Notes under the pieces: model-generated
Told to the model about the DNA's origin: nothing
What the model saw: the letters and a program-made list of their open reading frames with translations, nothing else
The model's database searches: none
Shown here: one piece after another, positions 1 through 8,287 of the stretch
Layout of the letters: each line of letters begins with the position of its first letter
How positions within the stretch are numbered: the first letter of the stretch is position 1
Made by a program: the position numbers and the translations under genes
Origin: Thermobacillus xylanilyticus
GTDB taxonomy: Bacteria > Bacillota > Bacilli > Paenibacillales > Paenibacillaceae
Assembly: GCF_907165215.1 (NCBI RefSeq)
Contig: NZ_CAJRAY010000019.1
Span: 1-64,000 of the forward strand
DNA length: 64,000 bases
Direction: 5' to 3'

Positions 1-343
1 CCAAAGATTTGGGCACTTTTTTATGTTTTCAATGAACGGTACTTTCGAAATTTAGGATTACTCAAATCATTGAAAGGTATAATACAGGGAGTGGATACAA
101 GATTTCAAAAGAAAGCACGCAACCCAATCTCATTTCGACATATCGTATATATACGGTTAAAAAATTGTTGGATATTCCTTTACAACGGCAGGAAAGGAGC
201 GCAATTCTCAACCTTCTTTCAAAATTGCGGATTGATAATGGCGGTTTCAAATTTGAAACGGAGGGGGATTTGCTTCAATCAAGTACTAAAAGTCTGTTCT
301 ACGGGATTTTTTTGTTTAATGAATTATCAACAGAAAGGACAGG
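1..343. other. AT-rich stretch with no supported gene
   Basis: This edge is AT-rich compared with the rest of the window. The open frames here (for example 62-250 minus and 70-363 plus) are short, have no convincing ribosome site and give protein sequences of no recognisable family. I see no RNA gene, repeat or terminator in it. It probably holds the end of an upstream intergenic region and the promoter of the small gene at 344. Confidence 0.5.
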
Positions 344-619
344 ATGAGCTGGTCAATGAATAAATCGACGAATCTGATCTTAATCGGTATTTTGGTGTGT
401 TTGATCATTATAGCTTTCCGTCCAATCGAACGGCAGGTCATGAATACAACCGTTGAAAGTCATGGGTATCATGTGATCTATCTTGGTAATGACAGGGCAG
501 CCGTATTCGATCTAGACCGCGATTCCGGTAAGTATGGTGAAGCGGCGGTCTACGAAATTACGGATTCAGGATTGCGATTGTTATACAAAGACAACATAGG
601 AGAGGACTTGAGAAATTAA
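344..619 (+). CDS. Small single-span membrane protein, unknown function
   Basis: A 91-residue protein. Residues 8-24 form one hydrophobic segment (NLILIGILVCLIIIAF core), followed by a soluble tail of about 65 residues rich in D, E, Y and V that should lie outside the membrane. An AAAGGA ribosome site lies 5-6 bases before ATG 344; a second ATG at 356 is the alternative start. Base composition is AT-rich, unlike the GC-rich aldo/keto reductase that follows. I do not recognise the family. The short tail resembles exported hypothetical proteins of Paenibacillus, but that is an impression rather than a motif. Confidence 0.55.
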   Translation: MSWSMNKSTNLILIGILVCLIIIAFRPIERQVMNTTVESHGYHVIYLGNDRAAVFDLDRDSGKYGEAAVYEITDSGLRLLYKDNIGEDLRN

Positions 620-636
620 AAAGATGACGTACAAGA

Positions 637-667
637 AAACTGCCGGTCTTTATCAGCCCGGTAGTTT
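637..667 (+). terminator. Possible weak terminator after the small membrane gene
   Basis: AAACTGCCGG (637-646) pairs with CCGGTAGTTT (658-667) with one mismatch, giving a 10-bp stem and 11-base loop 17 bases past the stop. There is no U-tract beyond the stem, so function is uncertain. Confidence 0.35.
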
Positions 668-851
668 ACTCGTCCCAACGTAGTCGGTGAAATTACGCAG
701 TTATCGAACATGAGGGCATCACTGTCGACCGCTAATTGTTGTCCCCATTGCCGAAGTCATGCAGGTAGTAAATTTTGATGGTCCGGGTTCCGGTTGTCCG
801 CAACACCGTGTATGATGGAGGAAGGACAATTACCTTTCGGGAGGTCGCTGA

Positions 852-1766
852 TTGGGGATGAAAAAGAACCGGCTTGGACAATCAGACTTGTTCGTGAGCG
901 AAATCGGGCTCGGCTGCATGTCGCTGGGAACGGAAGAGGCACACGCCGTCCGGATCATCCATGAAGCGCTGGATGCCGGCGTGAACTTCCTCGACACCGC
1001 CGATCTGTACGATGCGGGGCGGAACGAGGAACTCGTCGGACTGGCGATCCGGGGCCGGCGGAGCGAGGTGATCGTGGCGACGAAGGTCGGCAACCGCCGC
1101 ATTCCCGGCCGCGAAGGCTGGGTCTGGGATCCGTCGAAGGCGTACATCAAGCAGGCGGTCCGCGACAGTCTGCGCCGGCTCGGAACGGACTATATCGACC
1201 TGTACCAGCTGCACGGCGGCACGATCGACGATCCGATCGACGAGACGATCGAGGCGTTCGAGGAGTTGAAACGGGAAGGGCTGATCCGGCATTACGGCAT
1301 CTCGTCCATCCGGCCGAACGTGATCCGCGAATACGCGCGCCGCTCGAACATCGTCAGCCTCATGAGCCAGTACAGCATGCTCGACCGGCGGCCCGAGGAG
1401 GAGACGCTGCGGCTGATCGAAGGGCGCGGCATCAGCCTGATCGCGCGCGGACCGCTGGCCGGCGGCATTCTGACGGAGGGCGGCGCGGCGAAGGCGGAGC
1501 GGGACTACCTCGATTACAGCCGGGAGGAGCTGCCGGAAGTGCGGCGCCGCCTGCTGGAACTTTGCGGGAACGGCCGCACGCTGGTGCAGACGGCCATCCG
1601 CTACGCGCTCGCCGATCCGGCGGTGGCGACGGTCATTCCGGGCGCAAGCAGCCTGGAGCAGCTCCGGCTCAACCTGTCGGCGGCGTCCGCTCCGCCGCTC
1701 GCCGAAGAGGAGCTCGCCGCCATCCGCGCCGTCACCCGGGCCAATCGGTACGAGCAGCATCGCTGA
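852..1766 (+). CDS. Aldo/keto reductase
   Basis: A 304-residue NAD(P)H-dependent oxidoreductase of the aldo/keto reductase superfamily, cytosolic, acting on aldehydes or ketones of unknown identity. The catalytic tetrad is visible: Asp and Tyr in LDTADLYDAG, Lys in VATKVGNR and His in YQLHGG. The C-terminal IPGASS region is typical of the cofactor phosphate-binding part. Start: GGGAGGT (839-845) stands 6 bases before TTG 852 and 12 before ATG 858, so TTG 852 has the better spacing and ATG 858 is the alternative. It is followed by a strong terminator and appears to be transcribed alone. Confidence 0.92.
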   Translation: MGMKKNRLGQSDLFVSEIGLGCMSLGTEEAHAVRIIHEALDAGVNFLDTADLYDAGRNEELVGLAIRGRRSEVIVATKVGNRRIPGREGWVWDPSKAYIKQAVRDSLRRLGTDYIDLYQLHGGTIDDPIDETIEAFEELKREGLIRHYGISSIRPNVIREYARRSNIVSLMSQYSMLDRRPEEETLRLIEGRGISLIARGPLAGGILTEGGAAKAERDYLDYSREELPEVRRRLLELCGNGRTLVQTAIRYALADPAVATVIPGASSLEQLRLNLSAASAPPLAEEELAAIRAVTRANRYEQHR

Positions 1767-1823
1767 AGACGGGCGGACGGGCCGGATGCGGTCAAGTACA
1801 GCGGGCATGGCTCAAGATGAACG

Positions 1824-1864
1824 AACGGGAACCCCGGACAGGCATCCTCGGGTTCCCGTTTTTT
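1824..1864 (+). terminator. Rho-independent terminator of the aldo/keto reductase gene
   Basis: AACGGGAACCC (1824-1834) pairs perfectly with GGGTTCCCGTT (1850-1860), followed by a run of T to 1864. Confidence 0.9.
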
Positions 1865-1877
1865 CATCAAATGGGCA

Positions 1878-1905
1878 TTGACAAGTACTTGAAGGTCAAT
1901 ATACT
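1878..1905 (+). promoter_or_regulatory. Sigma-A promoter of the metNIQ operon
   Basis: TTGACA (1878-1883), 16-base spacer, TATACT (1900-1905). The leader that follows is only about 65 bases and contains no S-box riboswitch. The AT-rich CCGACTAATCCAATAAG stretch at 1917-1933, just after the start point, is a possible site for a sulfur regulator; that last point is a guess. Confidence 0.7.
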
Positions 1906-1975
1906 TTTATTTATATCCGACTAATCCAATAAGATAAACAACATTTCATCTGTGCGGTTACCGGGAGGGGTCGGT

Positions 1976-2986
1976 CTGATCATTTTGGACAACCTGTGCA
2001 AATCCTACGGCTCCGGGAAACATGCGGTCACCGTGATCGATCATGTCTCCATGGAAGTGACAAAGGGGGAGATCTTCGGCATCATCGGACAATCCGGCGC
2101 CGGCAAAAGCACGCTGCTCCGATGCGTCAACCTGCTGGCGAGGCCGGATTCGGGCAGCGTCACCGTCGGGGGCGTCGAGCTCACCCGGCTGAACACGCGC
2201 GAGCTGCAGGCGCAGCGGCGAAAGATCGGCATGATCTTCCAGCATTTCAACCTGCTCTCGACGCTTACTGCCCGCGATAACGTCGCGTTTCCGCTCCGCC
2301 TGGAAGGGCTGTCCCGGCAGGAGATCCGGCGCCGGGCGGACGAGCTGCTCGAGATGGTCGGCATGAGCGCCCATGCGGACAAGTATCCGGCCCAGCTGTC
2401 GGGCGGGCAGAAACAGCGCATCGGCATCGCGCGGGCGCTGGCCGGCAGGCCCGACGTGCTGCTCTGCGACGAGGCGACTTCGGCGCTCGACCAGGAGACG
2501 ACCCGCTCCGTCCTGGCGCTGCTGCAGGACATCAACCGCAAGCTGGGCGTCACCATCCTGCTCGTCACCCACGAGATCGAAGTCGTCCGCGCGATCTGCG
2601 ACCGGGTTGCGGTCATGCAACGGGGACAAATCGTGGAGTCGGGCCGGACGGCGGATCTGCTGCTCAGGCCCGGGCATCCGGCAACGCGCGAGCTGCTGCG
2701 GCAGACGGAAGATCCGGACGGCGGGGACGCATCCGGCAGCGATGCGGGCGGAACGATCATCCGGGTGCTCTATTCCGGCGACAGCGCGGGCAAGCCGGCG
2801 CTGTCCGAGGCCGTGCGCGGCACGTCCGTTCAATTCGTCATCCTGCACGGCACCGTGTCCCGCATCCGCGACGTCCCCTACGGCCGGATGACGATCCGGC
2901 TGACCGGTCCGTCCGGCGAGACGGCGTCGGTGATCGGCAGGCTGCGGGAGCAGGGATGGGAGGTGGAAACACCCGATGTCCTATGA
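1976..2986 (+). CDS. metN: Methionine-type ABC importer, ATP-binding protein
   Basis: ATPase of a MetNIQ-type importer for methionine or related sulfur compounds. Walker A is GQSGAGKST, the ABC signature LSGGQKQR, Walker B VLLCDEATSALD and the switch histidine VTHE. After the ATPase core comes the roughly 80-residue C2/NIL domain, which in MetN proteins binds methionine and shuts the transporter down. Start: the frame is open from GTG 1952, but the ribosome site GGGAGGGG (1963-1970) lies inside that extension. CTG 1976 gives MIILDNL, matching family N-termini, with 5-base spacing; TTG 1985 is the fallback. The gene overlaps metI by 11 bases. Confidence 0.93.
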   Translation: MIILDNLCKSYGSGKHAVTVIDHVSMEVTKGEIFGIIGQSGAGKSTLLRCVNLLARPDSGSVTVGGVELTRLNTRELQAQRRKIGMIFQHFNLLSTLTARDNVAFPLRLEGLSRQEIRRRADELLEMVGMSAHADKYPAQLSGGQKQRIGIARALAGRPDVLLCDEATSALDQETTRSVLALLQDINRKLGVTILLVTHEIEVVRAICDRVAVMQRGQIVESGRTADLLLRPGHPATRELLRQTEDPDGGDASGSDAGGTIIRVLYSGDSAGKPALSEAVRGTSVQFVILHGTVSRIRDVPYGRMTIRLTGPSGETASVIGRLREQGWEVETPDVL

Positions 2987-3638
2987 CGAAATTCCGTGGC
3001 CGATCATCTGGCAAGCGGCGCGCGAGACGCTCGTCATGCTCGGCGCATCGCTCGCGCTGTCCGTGCCGATCGGCCTGGTGATCGGGGTGCTGGTCTTCCT
3101 CACCTCTCCCGGCCAGTTCTGGCAGCAGATCTGGGTGAACCGGCTGCTGTCGTTGATCGTCAACGTCACCCGGTCAGTGCCGTTCGTCATCATGATGATC
3201 TATGTCATGCCGATTACCCGCTGGCTCGTCGGCACGTCGATCGGAATGAAGGGGGCCATTCCCCCGCTCGTGATCGCGGCCGCGCCGTTCTTCGCGCGGA
3301 TGACCGAGATCGCGCTGCGGGAAGTCGACCGCGGGGTGATCGAAGCCGCCGAAGCGATGGGCACGCCGCGCCTGCTCATCATCTGGCGCGTGCTGCTCCG
3401 GGAGGCGCGCACCGGGCTGATTGCGGGCGTGACGGTGACCGCCGTCAACCTCGTCTCCTACACGGCCATGTCCGGCGTCATCGGCGGCGGCGGCCTGGGG
3501 GACCTGGCCATCCGCTACGGCTACCAGCGGTTCCGGTCCGACGTCATGCTGGTGACCGTCGTGCTGCTGGTCATCCTGGTGCAGCTGCTGCAGTCGTTCG
3601 GCGACCGGCTCGTTCAGCGGCTGTCCAGGAACCCATAG
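2976..3638 (+). CDS. metI: Methionine-type ABC importer, permease
   Basis: A 220-residue inner-membrane permease with five or six membrane segments and the binding-protein-dependent transport EAA loop (EAAEAMGTP followed by W-R-V-L-L). Length and order (ATPase, permease, lipoprotein) match MetI. ATG 2976 lies inside the end of metN, pointing to translational coupling. It works with MetN on the cytosolic face and the MetQ-type lipoprotein outside. No oddities seen. Confidence 0.93.
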   Translation: MSYDEIPWPIIWQAARETLVMLGASLALSVPIGLVIGVLVFLTSPGQFWQQIWVNRLLSLIVNVTRSVPFVIMMIYVMPITRWLVGTSIGMKGAIPPLVIAAAPFFARMTEIALREVDRGVIEAAEAMGTPRLLIIWRVLLREARTGLIAGVTVTAVNLVSYTAMSGVIGGGGLGDLAIRYGYQRFRSDVMLVTVVLLVILVQLLQSFGDRLVQRLSRNP

Positions 3639-3666
3639 ATAAAGAAAGTCAGGGAGTGAAGAGAAC

Positions 3667-4587
3667 ATGAAGAAAGCTTTCGGTCTCATGCTGATCATTG
3701 CATTATTGGTGATGCTGTCCGCCTGCGGCGGCGGCTCGGGCGGAGGCGGAGGCGCCAATGCAGGAGCGAATAACAGCGCAGGTTCCGCCGACAATACGGC
3801 GGCCAACGCAGGCAATGCGTCCGGCGAGAACAATGCTTCCGCCGCAAATGAGTCACAGGCCGCCGAACCGGTGACGATCAAGGTCGGCGCCACGCCCGAA
3901 CCGCACGCCAAAATTCTCGAATTCGTGAAAGACAAGCTGGCGGCGGAAGGCGTCAATCTCGAAGTCATCGTGTTCAACGATTACGTGCAGCCGAACGTGC
4001 AGGTGTACGAGAAGCAGCTCGACGCGAACTTCTTCCAGCACGTGCCGTATCTCGACGAGTTCAACGCGGAGAAAGGCTATGACCTCGTGAAAGTCACCGG
4101 CGTGCACATCGAGCCGATCGGGGCTTATTCGAGCAAGATTTCCGCCATCGAAGAGCTGAAGGACGGCGCGAAAGTCGCCATTCCGAACGACGCGACCAAC
4201 GGCGGACGCGCCCTGGCGCTGCTGGCGAAGCACAACCTGATCACGCTGAAGGACGGCGTCGGCATCCTGGCGACGGTTCAGGATATCGCGGACAATCCGA
4301 AGAAACTCGAGATCGTCGAGCTGGAAGCGGCCACGCTTCCCCGCGTGCTGCCCGACGTCGATGTGGCCGTCATTAACACCAACTACGCCCTCGAAGCCGG
4401 TCTGGTGCCGACCCGCGACGCGTTGTTCATCGAGGAAAGCGACTCGCCGTACGTCAACATTCTCGTATCGCGCCCGGACAACAAGGACGATGAAGCGATC
4501 CGGAAACTGGCGGCCGCGCTCAACTCGGCCGAAGTGAAGCAGTTCATCGAGGAAACGTACGAAGGCGCGGTCGTGCCGGCGTTCTGA
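3667..4587 (+). CDS. metQ: Methionine-type substrate-binding lipoprotein (NlpA family)
   Basis: A 306-residue lipoprotein. The signal peptide ends in the lipobox LSAC (Cys about residue 20), followed by a linker of about 45 residues rich in G, A, N and S that tethers the binding domain to the membrane. The mature part carries NlpA/MetQ landmarks: VGATPEPHAKIL, the EKQLDANFFQHVPYL stretch, and IPNDATNGGRALALL. It should deliver methionine, methionine sulfoxide or a related compound to MetNI. It starts 28 bases after metI with ribosome site AGGGAGTGAAGAG and ends before a strong terminator, closing a three-gene operon. Confidence 0.93.
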   Translation: MKKAFGLMLIIALLVMLSACGGGSGGGGGANAGANNSAGSADNTAANAGNASGENNASAANESQAAEPVTIKVGATPEPHAKILEFVKDKLAAEGVNLEVIVFNDYVQPNVQVYEKQLDANFFQHVPYLDEFNAEKGYDLVKVTGVHIEPIGAYSSKISAIEELKDGAKVAIPNDATNGGRALALLAKHNLITLKDGVGILATVQDIADNPKKLEIVELEAATLPRVLPDVDVAVINTNYALEAGLVPTRDALFIEESDSPYVNILVSRPDNKDDEAIRKLAAALNSAEVKQFIEETYEGAVVPAF

Positions 4588-4601
4588 TCGAGCCGCAAGC
4601 C

Positions 4602-4628
4602 AAGGCCCCGATGGTTGATCGGGGCCTT
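4602..4628 (+). terminator. Terminator of metNIQ
   Basis: AAGGCCCCGAT (4602-4612) and ATCGGGGCCTT (4618-4628) form a perfect 11-bp stem with a 5-base loop, 14 bases after the metQ stop. Confidence 0.85.
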
Positions 4629-4646
4629 CATTATCGTTATTTACAG

Positions 4647-4659
4647 ACCGACGGTCGGT
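4647..4659 (+). promoter_or_regulatory. Palindromic operator in front of the TetR gene
   Basis: ACCGACGGTCGGT is a perfect odd palindrome (six-base arms around G), 60 bases before the TetR start and 18 bases after the metNIQ terminator. It is the usual form and place for an autoregulatory TetR operator. Confidence 0.65.
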
Positions 4660-4718
4660 TTGATAAAATAACGCCAAACCGATTACGCTGACATCGTCCG
4701 GAAAGGAGACCGCGGCCA

Positions 4719-5318
4719 TTGAAACGGGAAACGAAACGGGAACAGACCAGGGAGCGGCTGTTGGAGGCCACCCGGTCGCTCATCCTGGAAAAAGGGTGCG
4801 ACCATCTGACGCTGAACGACATCATGGAGCGGGCCGGGCTGTCCAAGGGGGGCATTTTCCACCACGTCAAGAGCAAGGATGAGCTGCTGATCCGGATTCT
4901 GGAAGAACGGGCGGAGGAGACGAACCGCCGGTTCAACGCGGCAAAGGAGCGGGAGAAGTCGTTCGCGGCTCCGTTCCGCAGCATCGCCGACAGCCTGCCG
5001 GAACTGGAAAATCCCGATGACGCGGGCAACCGGGTGTTCGTCCATCTGCTCGGACGAATCAGCCGCCCCGAAGTGCGCGGCGCGCTCCGGCAATTCTACG
5101 AGCAGACGCTGCGCCTGTCGAAGCAGTGGATCGCGTCCGGTCAGGAGGCCGGCGTCATTCCGGCGTCCGTGGACGCGGACAAGTCGGCCGAGCTGTTCGT
5201 CCTGCTCTCGCTCGGCCTGCGCGTGCGGGGGATGCTGCTCTCCGGCGCCGGCGGCAACGCTTTTGACGCGGAGGATTTCAAGCGGCTCATCGAACGCTGG
5301 CTGCAGCCGGAACCTTGA
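4719..5318 (+). CDS. TetR/AcrR family transcriptional regulator
   Basis: A 199-residue repressor-type protein. Residues about 8-55 are the TetR helix-turn-helix (TRERLLEATRSLI then LTLNDIMERAGLSKGGIFHHVKSKDELL); the rest is the variable ligand and dimer domain. Start is TTG 4719, set by GAAAGGAGAC (4701-4710) with 8-base spacing. The gene downstream, 27 bases away, encodes a DUF2269 membrane protein, its most likely target together with itself. The ACCGACGGTCGGT palindrome upstream fits autoregulation. The inducer is not predictable. Confidence 0.9.
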   Translation: MKRETKREQTRERLLEATRSLILEKGCDHLTLNDIMERAGLSKGGIFHHVKSKDELLIRILEERAEETNRRFNAAKEREKSFAAPFRSIADSLPELENPDDAGNRVFVHLLGRISRPEVRGALRQFYEQTLRLSKQWIASGQEAGVIPASVDADKSAELFVLLSLGLRVRGMLLSGAGGNAFDAEDFKRLIERWLQPEP

Positions 5319-5345
5319 GGGGCATTCATAAGGAGGTGAAGTCGG

Positions 5346-5804
5346 ATGACTTTGCTGTTGTTCCTGCACATTGCCGGTGCCGTTCTGCTGACGGGCAACA
5401 TTGTGACCGCGGCGTTCTGGCACTGGCACGCGCAGCGGACGGGAAGCGCGGAAGTCATTCATTTCTCGGCGAAAACCGTCATGAAGGCCGACCTCGCCTT
5501 TACGCTGCCCGGCATTCTGCTGATCGTCGGCTCGGGCGCGGCGATGGCGGAGCGGTCGGGCTATGGCGGGGCGTTCAACTGGCTGACCCTGTCCCTCCTG
5601 CTCTTCGGCCTGACCGGCTTGATCTGGCTGGCCGTGCTGCTGCCCCTGCAGCGGAGCATGATCCGGCTCAGCGCGGAGGCGCTCGGCACCGGCACCTTGC
5701 CGCGCGCCTACTCGCGGGCGCTCGTGAACTGGTACGTGTTCGGAACGGCCGCCGTTCTGCTGCCCATCGCCGTGCTCTATCTGATGGTGGCGAAACCGTT
5801 CTGA
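5346..5804 (+). CDS. DUF2269-like integral membrane protein
   Basis: A 152-residue protein with four predicted membrane segments (residues about 3-22, 50-68, 80-104 and 128-148). HIAGAVLLTGNIV near the N-terminus and the histidine/tryptophan-rich first loop are typical of the DUF2269 family, whose role is unknown. Ribosome site AAGGAGGTGA (5330-5339) precedes ATG 5346. It forms a two-gene operon with the TetR gene before it, so it is probably made when that regulator releases its ligand-controlled operator. Confidence 0.75.
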   Translation: MTLLLFLHIAGAVLLTGNIVTAAFWHWHAQRTGSAEVIHFSAKTVMKADLAFTLPGILLIVGSGAAMAERSGYGGAFNWLTLSLLLFGLTGLIWLAVLLPLQRSMIRLSAEALGTGTLPRAYSRALVNWYVFGTAAVLLPIAVLYLMVAKPF

Positions 5805-5877
5805 CATTCGGGCATGTTTCCCTCTCCCGGCGAGTATGCTGAAGTGATGGTGACTTTTGGGTCGGGAGGAATGGAAG

Positions 5878-6660
5878 ATGGGCGAATATATAACCGTGGA
5901 ACCGGGAGTGAAATTGTACGTCGAAGATCTGAACCCCGGAAGCGGCAAGACGATCGTGTTCATCCACGGCTGGCCGCTGAACCACAAGCAGTTCGAATAT
6001 CAGTTCGATGTGCTGCCCGCCTTGGGATTCCGCGTCATCGGCATCGACTGGCGCGGCTTCGGCAATTCGGACAAACCGTACACCGGATACGACTTCGACC
6101 GCCTGGCGGACGACCTCCGCGCGGTGTTCGAGCAGAAGCAATTGCAGAACGTCGTGCTGGCGGGACATTCGGCAGGCGGCGCGATCTCGATCCGCTACAT
6201 GGCCCGGCACCAGGGGCACGGCGTGTCGAAGCTCGTCCTGATTGCCGCGGCCGCGCCGACCTCCTTCACGCCGGAGACGGCGGAACGGTATCTGGCCGTA
6301 AACAGCGGCGACCGGCCGAACCTGATCCGGCATGTGACGGACAGCTTCTTCTTCCGTTATGCGACCGAGCCGTTCAGGGAATGGTTCATCAGCCTGGGGC
6401 TTCAGGCGGCAGGCTGGTCCACGGCGGCGATGATCCGGCTACTCCGGGACACGAATCTGGCCAACGATCTCGCCGCGATTAACGTGCCCACGCTGATCAT
6501 GCACGGCATCCACGATCAGGTGGTGCCGTTCGCGATGGCGCAGGAGCAGCATGCGCGCATCCCGCAGTCCCGGCTCGTGCCGTTCCAGTACAGCGGCCAC
6601 GGTCTGTTCTGGGAGGAACGGGAAGAGTTCAACCGGTTGATTGCGGAATTCGCGGGGTGA
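5878..6660 (+). CDS. Alpha/beta-fold hydrolase (chloroperoxidase/esterase-like)
   Basis: A 260-residue cytosolic hydrolase. The oxyanion motif FIHGWPLNH, the nucleophile elbow GHSAGG, the acid in HGIHDQVVPF and the final histidine in YSGHGLFWEE give a full Ser-Asp-His triad. DWRGFGNSDKP is typical of the non-haem chloroperoxidase/esterase branch. Start is ATG 5878, set by GGGAGGA (5864-5870); the frame is open to TTG 5857 but the ribosome site lies inside that extension. It stands alone between DUF2269 and a MarR gene. Substrate unknown, probably a small ester or lactone. Confidence 0.88.
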   Translation: MGEYITVEPGVKLYVEDLNPGSGKTIVFIHGWPLNHKQFEYQFDVLPALGFRVIGIDWRGFGNSDKPYTGYDFDRLADDLRAVFEQKQLQNVVLAGHSAGGAISIRYMARHQGHGVSKLVLIAAAAPTSFTPETAERYLAVNSGDRPNLIRHVTDSFFFRYATEPFREWFISLGLQAAGWSTAAMIRLLRDTNLANDLAAINVPTLIMHGIHDQVVPFAMAQEQHARIPQSRLVPFQYSGHGLFWEEREEFNRLIAEFAG

Positions 6661-6685
6661 CGGCCGGGCCGGATCGAACGTCGAC

Positions 6686-6724
6686 AGCCGCCGGACGCGG
6701 ACAGCTTCTTCTCCGCCGGCGGCT
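6686..6724 (+). terminator. Possible terminator of the hydrolase gene
   Basis: AGCCGCCGG (6686-6694) pairs with CCGGCGGCT (6716-6724); the loop is long (21 bases) and a short T-run (6729-6732) follows. Confidence 0.5.
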
Positions 6725-6767
6725 TGCGTTTTCCGGCCGACAACCGCTCCATACCGGTGCCTTTCGA

Positions 6768-6812
6768 TTGACAATCGCTGCATATCCGGTATTCTATGAT
6801 TAGAATTCTAAT
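6768..6812 (+). promoter_or_regulatory. Promoter with MarR-type operator over the start point
   Basis: TTGACA (6768-6773), 16-base spacer, TATTCT (6790-6795). Four bases later comes ATTAGAATTCTAAT (6799-6812), a perfect 14-bp palindrome covering the predicted start point, 26 bases before the MarR start codon. This is the classic layout of an autorepressed MarR gene. Confidence 0.8.
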
Positions 6813-6838
6813 TATATTTTTCGCACGGAGGATCGGAC

Positions 6839-7282
6839 ATGCCGCATTCGGAATGGCATTGGGATCAAGGGCCGATCGGCCGGCTCGTGAAGACGGGGTA
6901 CATCACGCTGCGCCGGGAGATCGAGCAGATGCTGCGCCCCGTCGGCCTTACGCATACGCAATGGAGCGCCCTCGGCGTCATCCTTCATTTTCCCGGCATC
7001 ACGCCTTCGCAGTTGGAACAGATTCTGATGATCGAGCGGCCGAGCGTCACCAGCCTGATGAACGGACTGGAAAGCCGCGGGCTGATCGTGCGCCGGAGCA
7101 GCCCGGAAGACGGCCGGTCCAAGCAGATCTTCCTGACGGATGCGGGGAAAAAGCTGGCCGAGGAAACGCAGCATTTCGCCGTCGTCTTGGAGGAGCGGGT
7201 CAAACAAGGCATGACGGAAGACGAGTTCGAGACGCTCAGGTCGCTGCTCATCAAGCTGGTCAAAATTTTCGGTCAGCCGTAG
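6839..7282 (+). CDS. MarR family transcriptional regulator
   Basis: A 147-residue winged-helix dimeric regulator. The recognition helix region (TPSQLEQILMIERPSVTSLMNGLE) and wing (RRSSPEDGRSKQIFLT, with the conserved D-x-R-S) are clear. Start ATG 6839 with CGGAGGAT in front. The 14-bp palindrome just upstream should be its own operator. The manganese catalase gene follows in the same direction 148 bases later, which suggests, but does not prove, a role in an oxidative or toxic-compound response. There is no cysteine at the N-terminus as in OhrR, so a peroxide-thiol switch is unlikely. Confidence 0.9.
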   Translation: MPHSEWHWDQGPIGRLVKTGYITLRREIEQMLRPVGLTHTQWSALGVILHFPGITPSQLEQILMIERPSVTSLMNGLESRGLIVRRSSPEDGRSKQIFLTDAGKKLAEETQHFAVVLEERVKQGMTEDEFETLRSLLIKLVKIFGQP

Positions 7283-7429
7283 CCGTCTGCCGCGATCAGG
7301 TTCTCTCTGTCACAGGGCGGCGGCATACTTTTTTCAAGCATGCAGCCTTCACATCCCGGCGGCACACTTTCCTGGGCGCAACATAGAATGTCGTGGGTAA
7401 ACACCCAATTTTACGGGAGTGAGGTTGAC

Positions 7430-8287
7430 ATGTTCTATCACGTGAAGGAGCTGCAGTATCAGGCGAAACCCGAAAGGCCCGATCCGCTGTTCGCCAAGAA
7501 GCTGCAAGAAGTGCTCGGCGGACAGTTCGGCGAAATTTCGGTCGCCATGCAGTATCTGTTCCAGGGATGGAATATCAGGGGCAACGGGAAGTACAAAGAT
7601 CTGCTGCTGGACACCGGCACCGAAGAACTTGCGCATATCGAAATGCTCGCGACGATGATTGCGAGGCTGCTGGACAACGCGCCGGTCGCCGATCAGGAGG
7701 AAGCGGCCAAAAACCCGGTCATCGCGGCGGTGCTCGGCGGCATGAACCCCCAGCATGCCATCGTGACGGGGCTGGGCGCCGCGCCGACCGACAGCGTCGG
7801 CTACCCGTGGAACGGCCGGTATATCATCGCCAGCGGCAATCTGCTCGCCGACTTCCGGGCGAACCTGAACGCCGAATCCCAGGGACGGCTTCAGGTGGCG
7901 CGGTTGTACGAGCAGACATCGGACCGCGGCGTCAGAGACATGCTCTCATGGCTGCTGGCGCGGGACACGATGCACCAGAATCAATGGATGGCCGCCATTG
8001 CCGAGCTGGAGGAGAAGGAAGGCAAAGTCGTGCCGAGCACGTTCCCCCGCAAGCTGGAGAAGCGCGAAGTCTCCTACACGCTGTTCAACTTCTCGCGCGG
8101 AGATGACAGCGCGCTGGGCCGGTGGGCGAGCGGCCCGAGCCCGGACGGCTGCGGCCGGTTCAACTATGTCGCGAATCCGGTGCCGCTTGCGCCCGCACCG
8201 CATCTGCCTCCGGCGCCGCCTTACATCTACGATACGCCGCCGGGCGTCGTATCGGGCAAGGGACCGTTCGTCCCGCCTTGCTATTAA
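7430..8287 (+). CDS. Manganese catalase
   Basis: A 285-residue non-haem catalase that turns hydrogen peroxide into water and oxygen at a di-manganese site. All ligands fall where the family has them: Glu35 (QFGEIS), Glu66 and His69 (EELAHIEM), Glu149 (LNAESQGR) and His182 (DTMHQNQW). The C-terminal 35 residues are rich in proline and aromatic residues (PAPHLPPAPPYIYDTPP), longer than the CotJC spore-coat form and similar to full-length bacterial enzymes. Start ATG 7430 follows GGGAGTGAGG (7415-7424). It converges on azlD and their last four bases overlap, so no terminator fits between them. Confidence 0.95.
   Translation: MFYHVKELQYQAKPERPDPLFAKKLQEVLGGQFGEISVAMQYLFQGWNIRGNGKYKDLLLDTGTEELAHIEMLATMIARLLDNAPVADQEEAAKNPVIAAVLGGMNPQHAIVTGLGAAPTDSVGYPWNGRYIIASGNLLADFRANLNAESQGRLQVARLYEQTSDRGVRDMLSWLLARDTMHQNQWMAAIAELEEKEGKVVPSTFPRKLEKREVSYTLFNFSRGDDSALGRWASGPSPDGCGRFNYVANPVPLAPAPHLPPAPPYIYDTPPGVVSGKGPFVPPCY

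Noticed and set aside
70-363. 97-codon frame overlapping the small membrane protein start
   Set aside because: No ribosome site and no recognisable protein features; the frame at 344 has both a ribosome site and a membrane helix.
882-1808. Long minus-strand frame of 308 codons across the aldo/keto reductase gene
   Set aside because: It is the antisense shadow of a clear enzyme gene in GC-rich DNA, with Arg/Ala/Pro-rich sequence of no family.
1767-1951. SAM (S-box) or T-box riboswitch before metN
   Set aside because: The leader after the promoter is only about 65 bases and shows none of the conserved elements.
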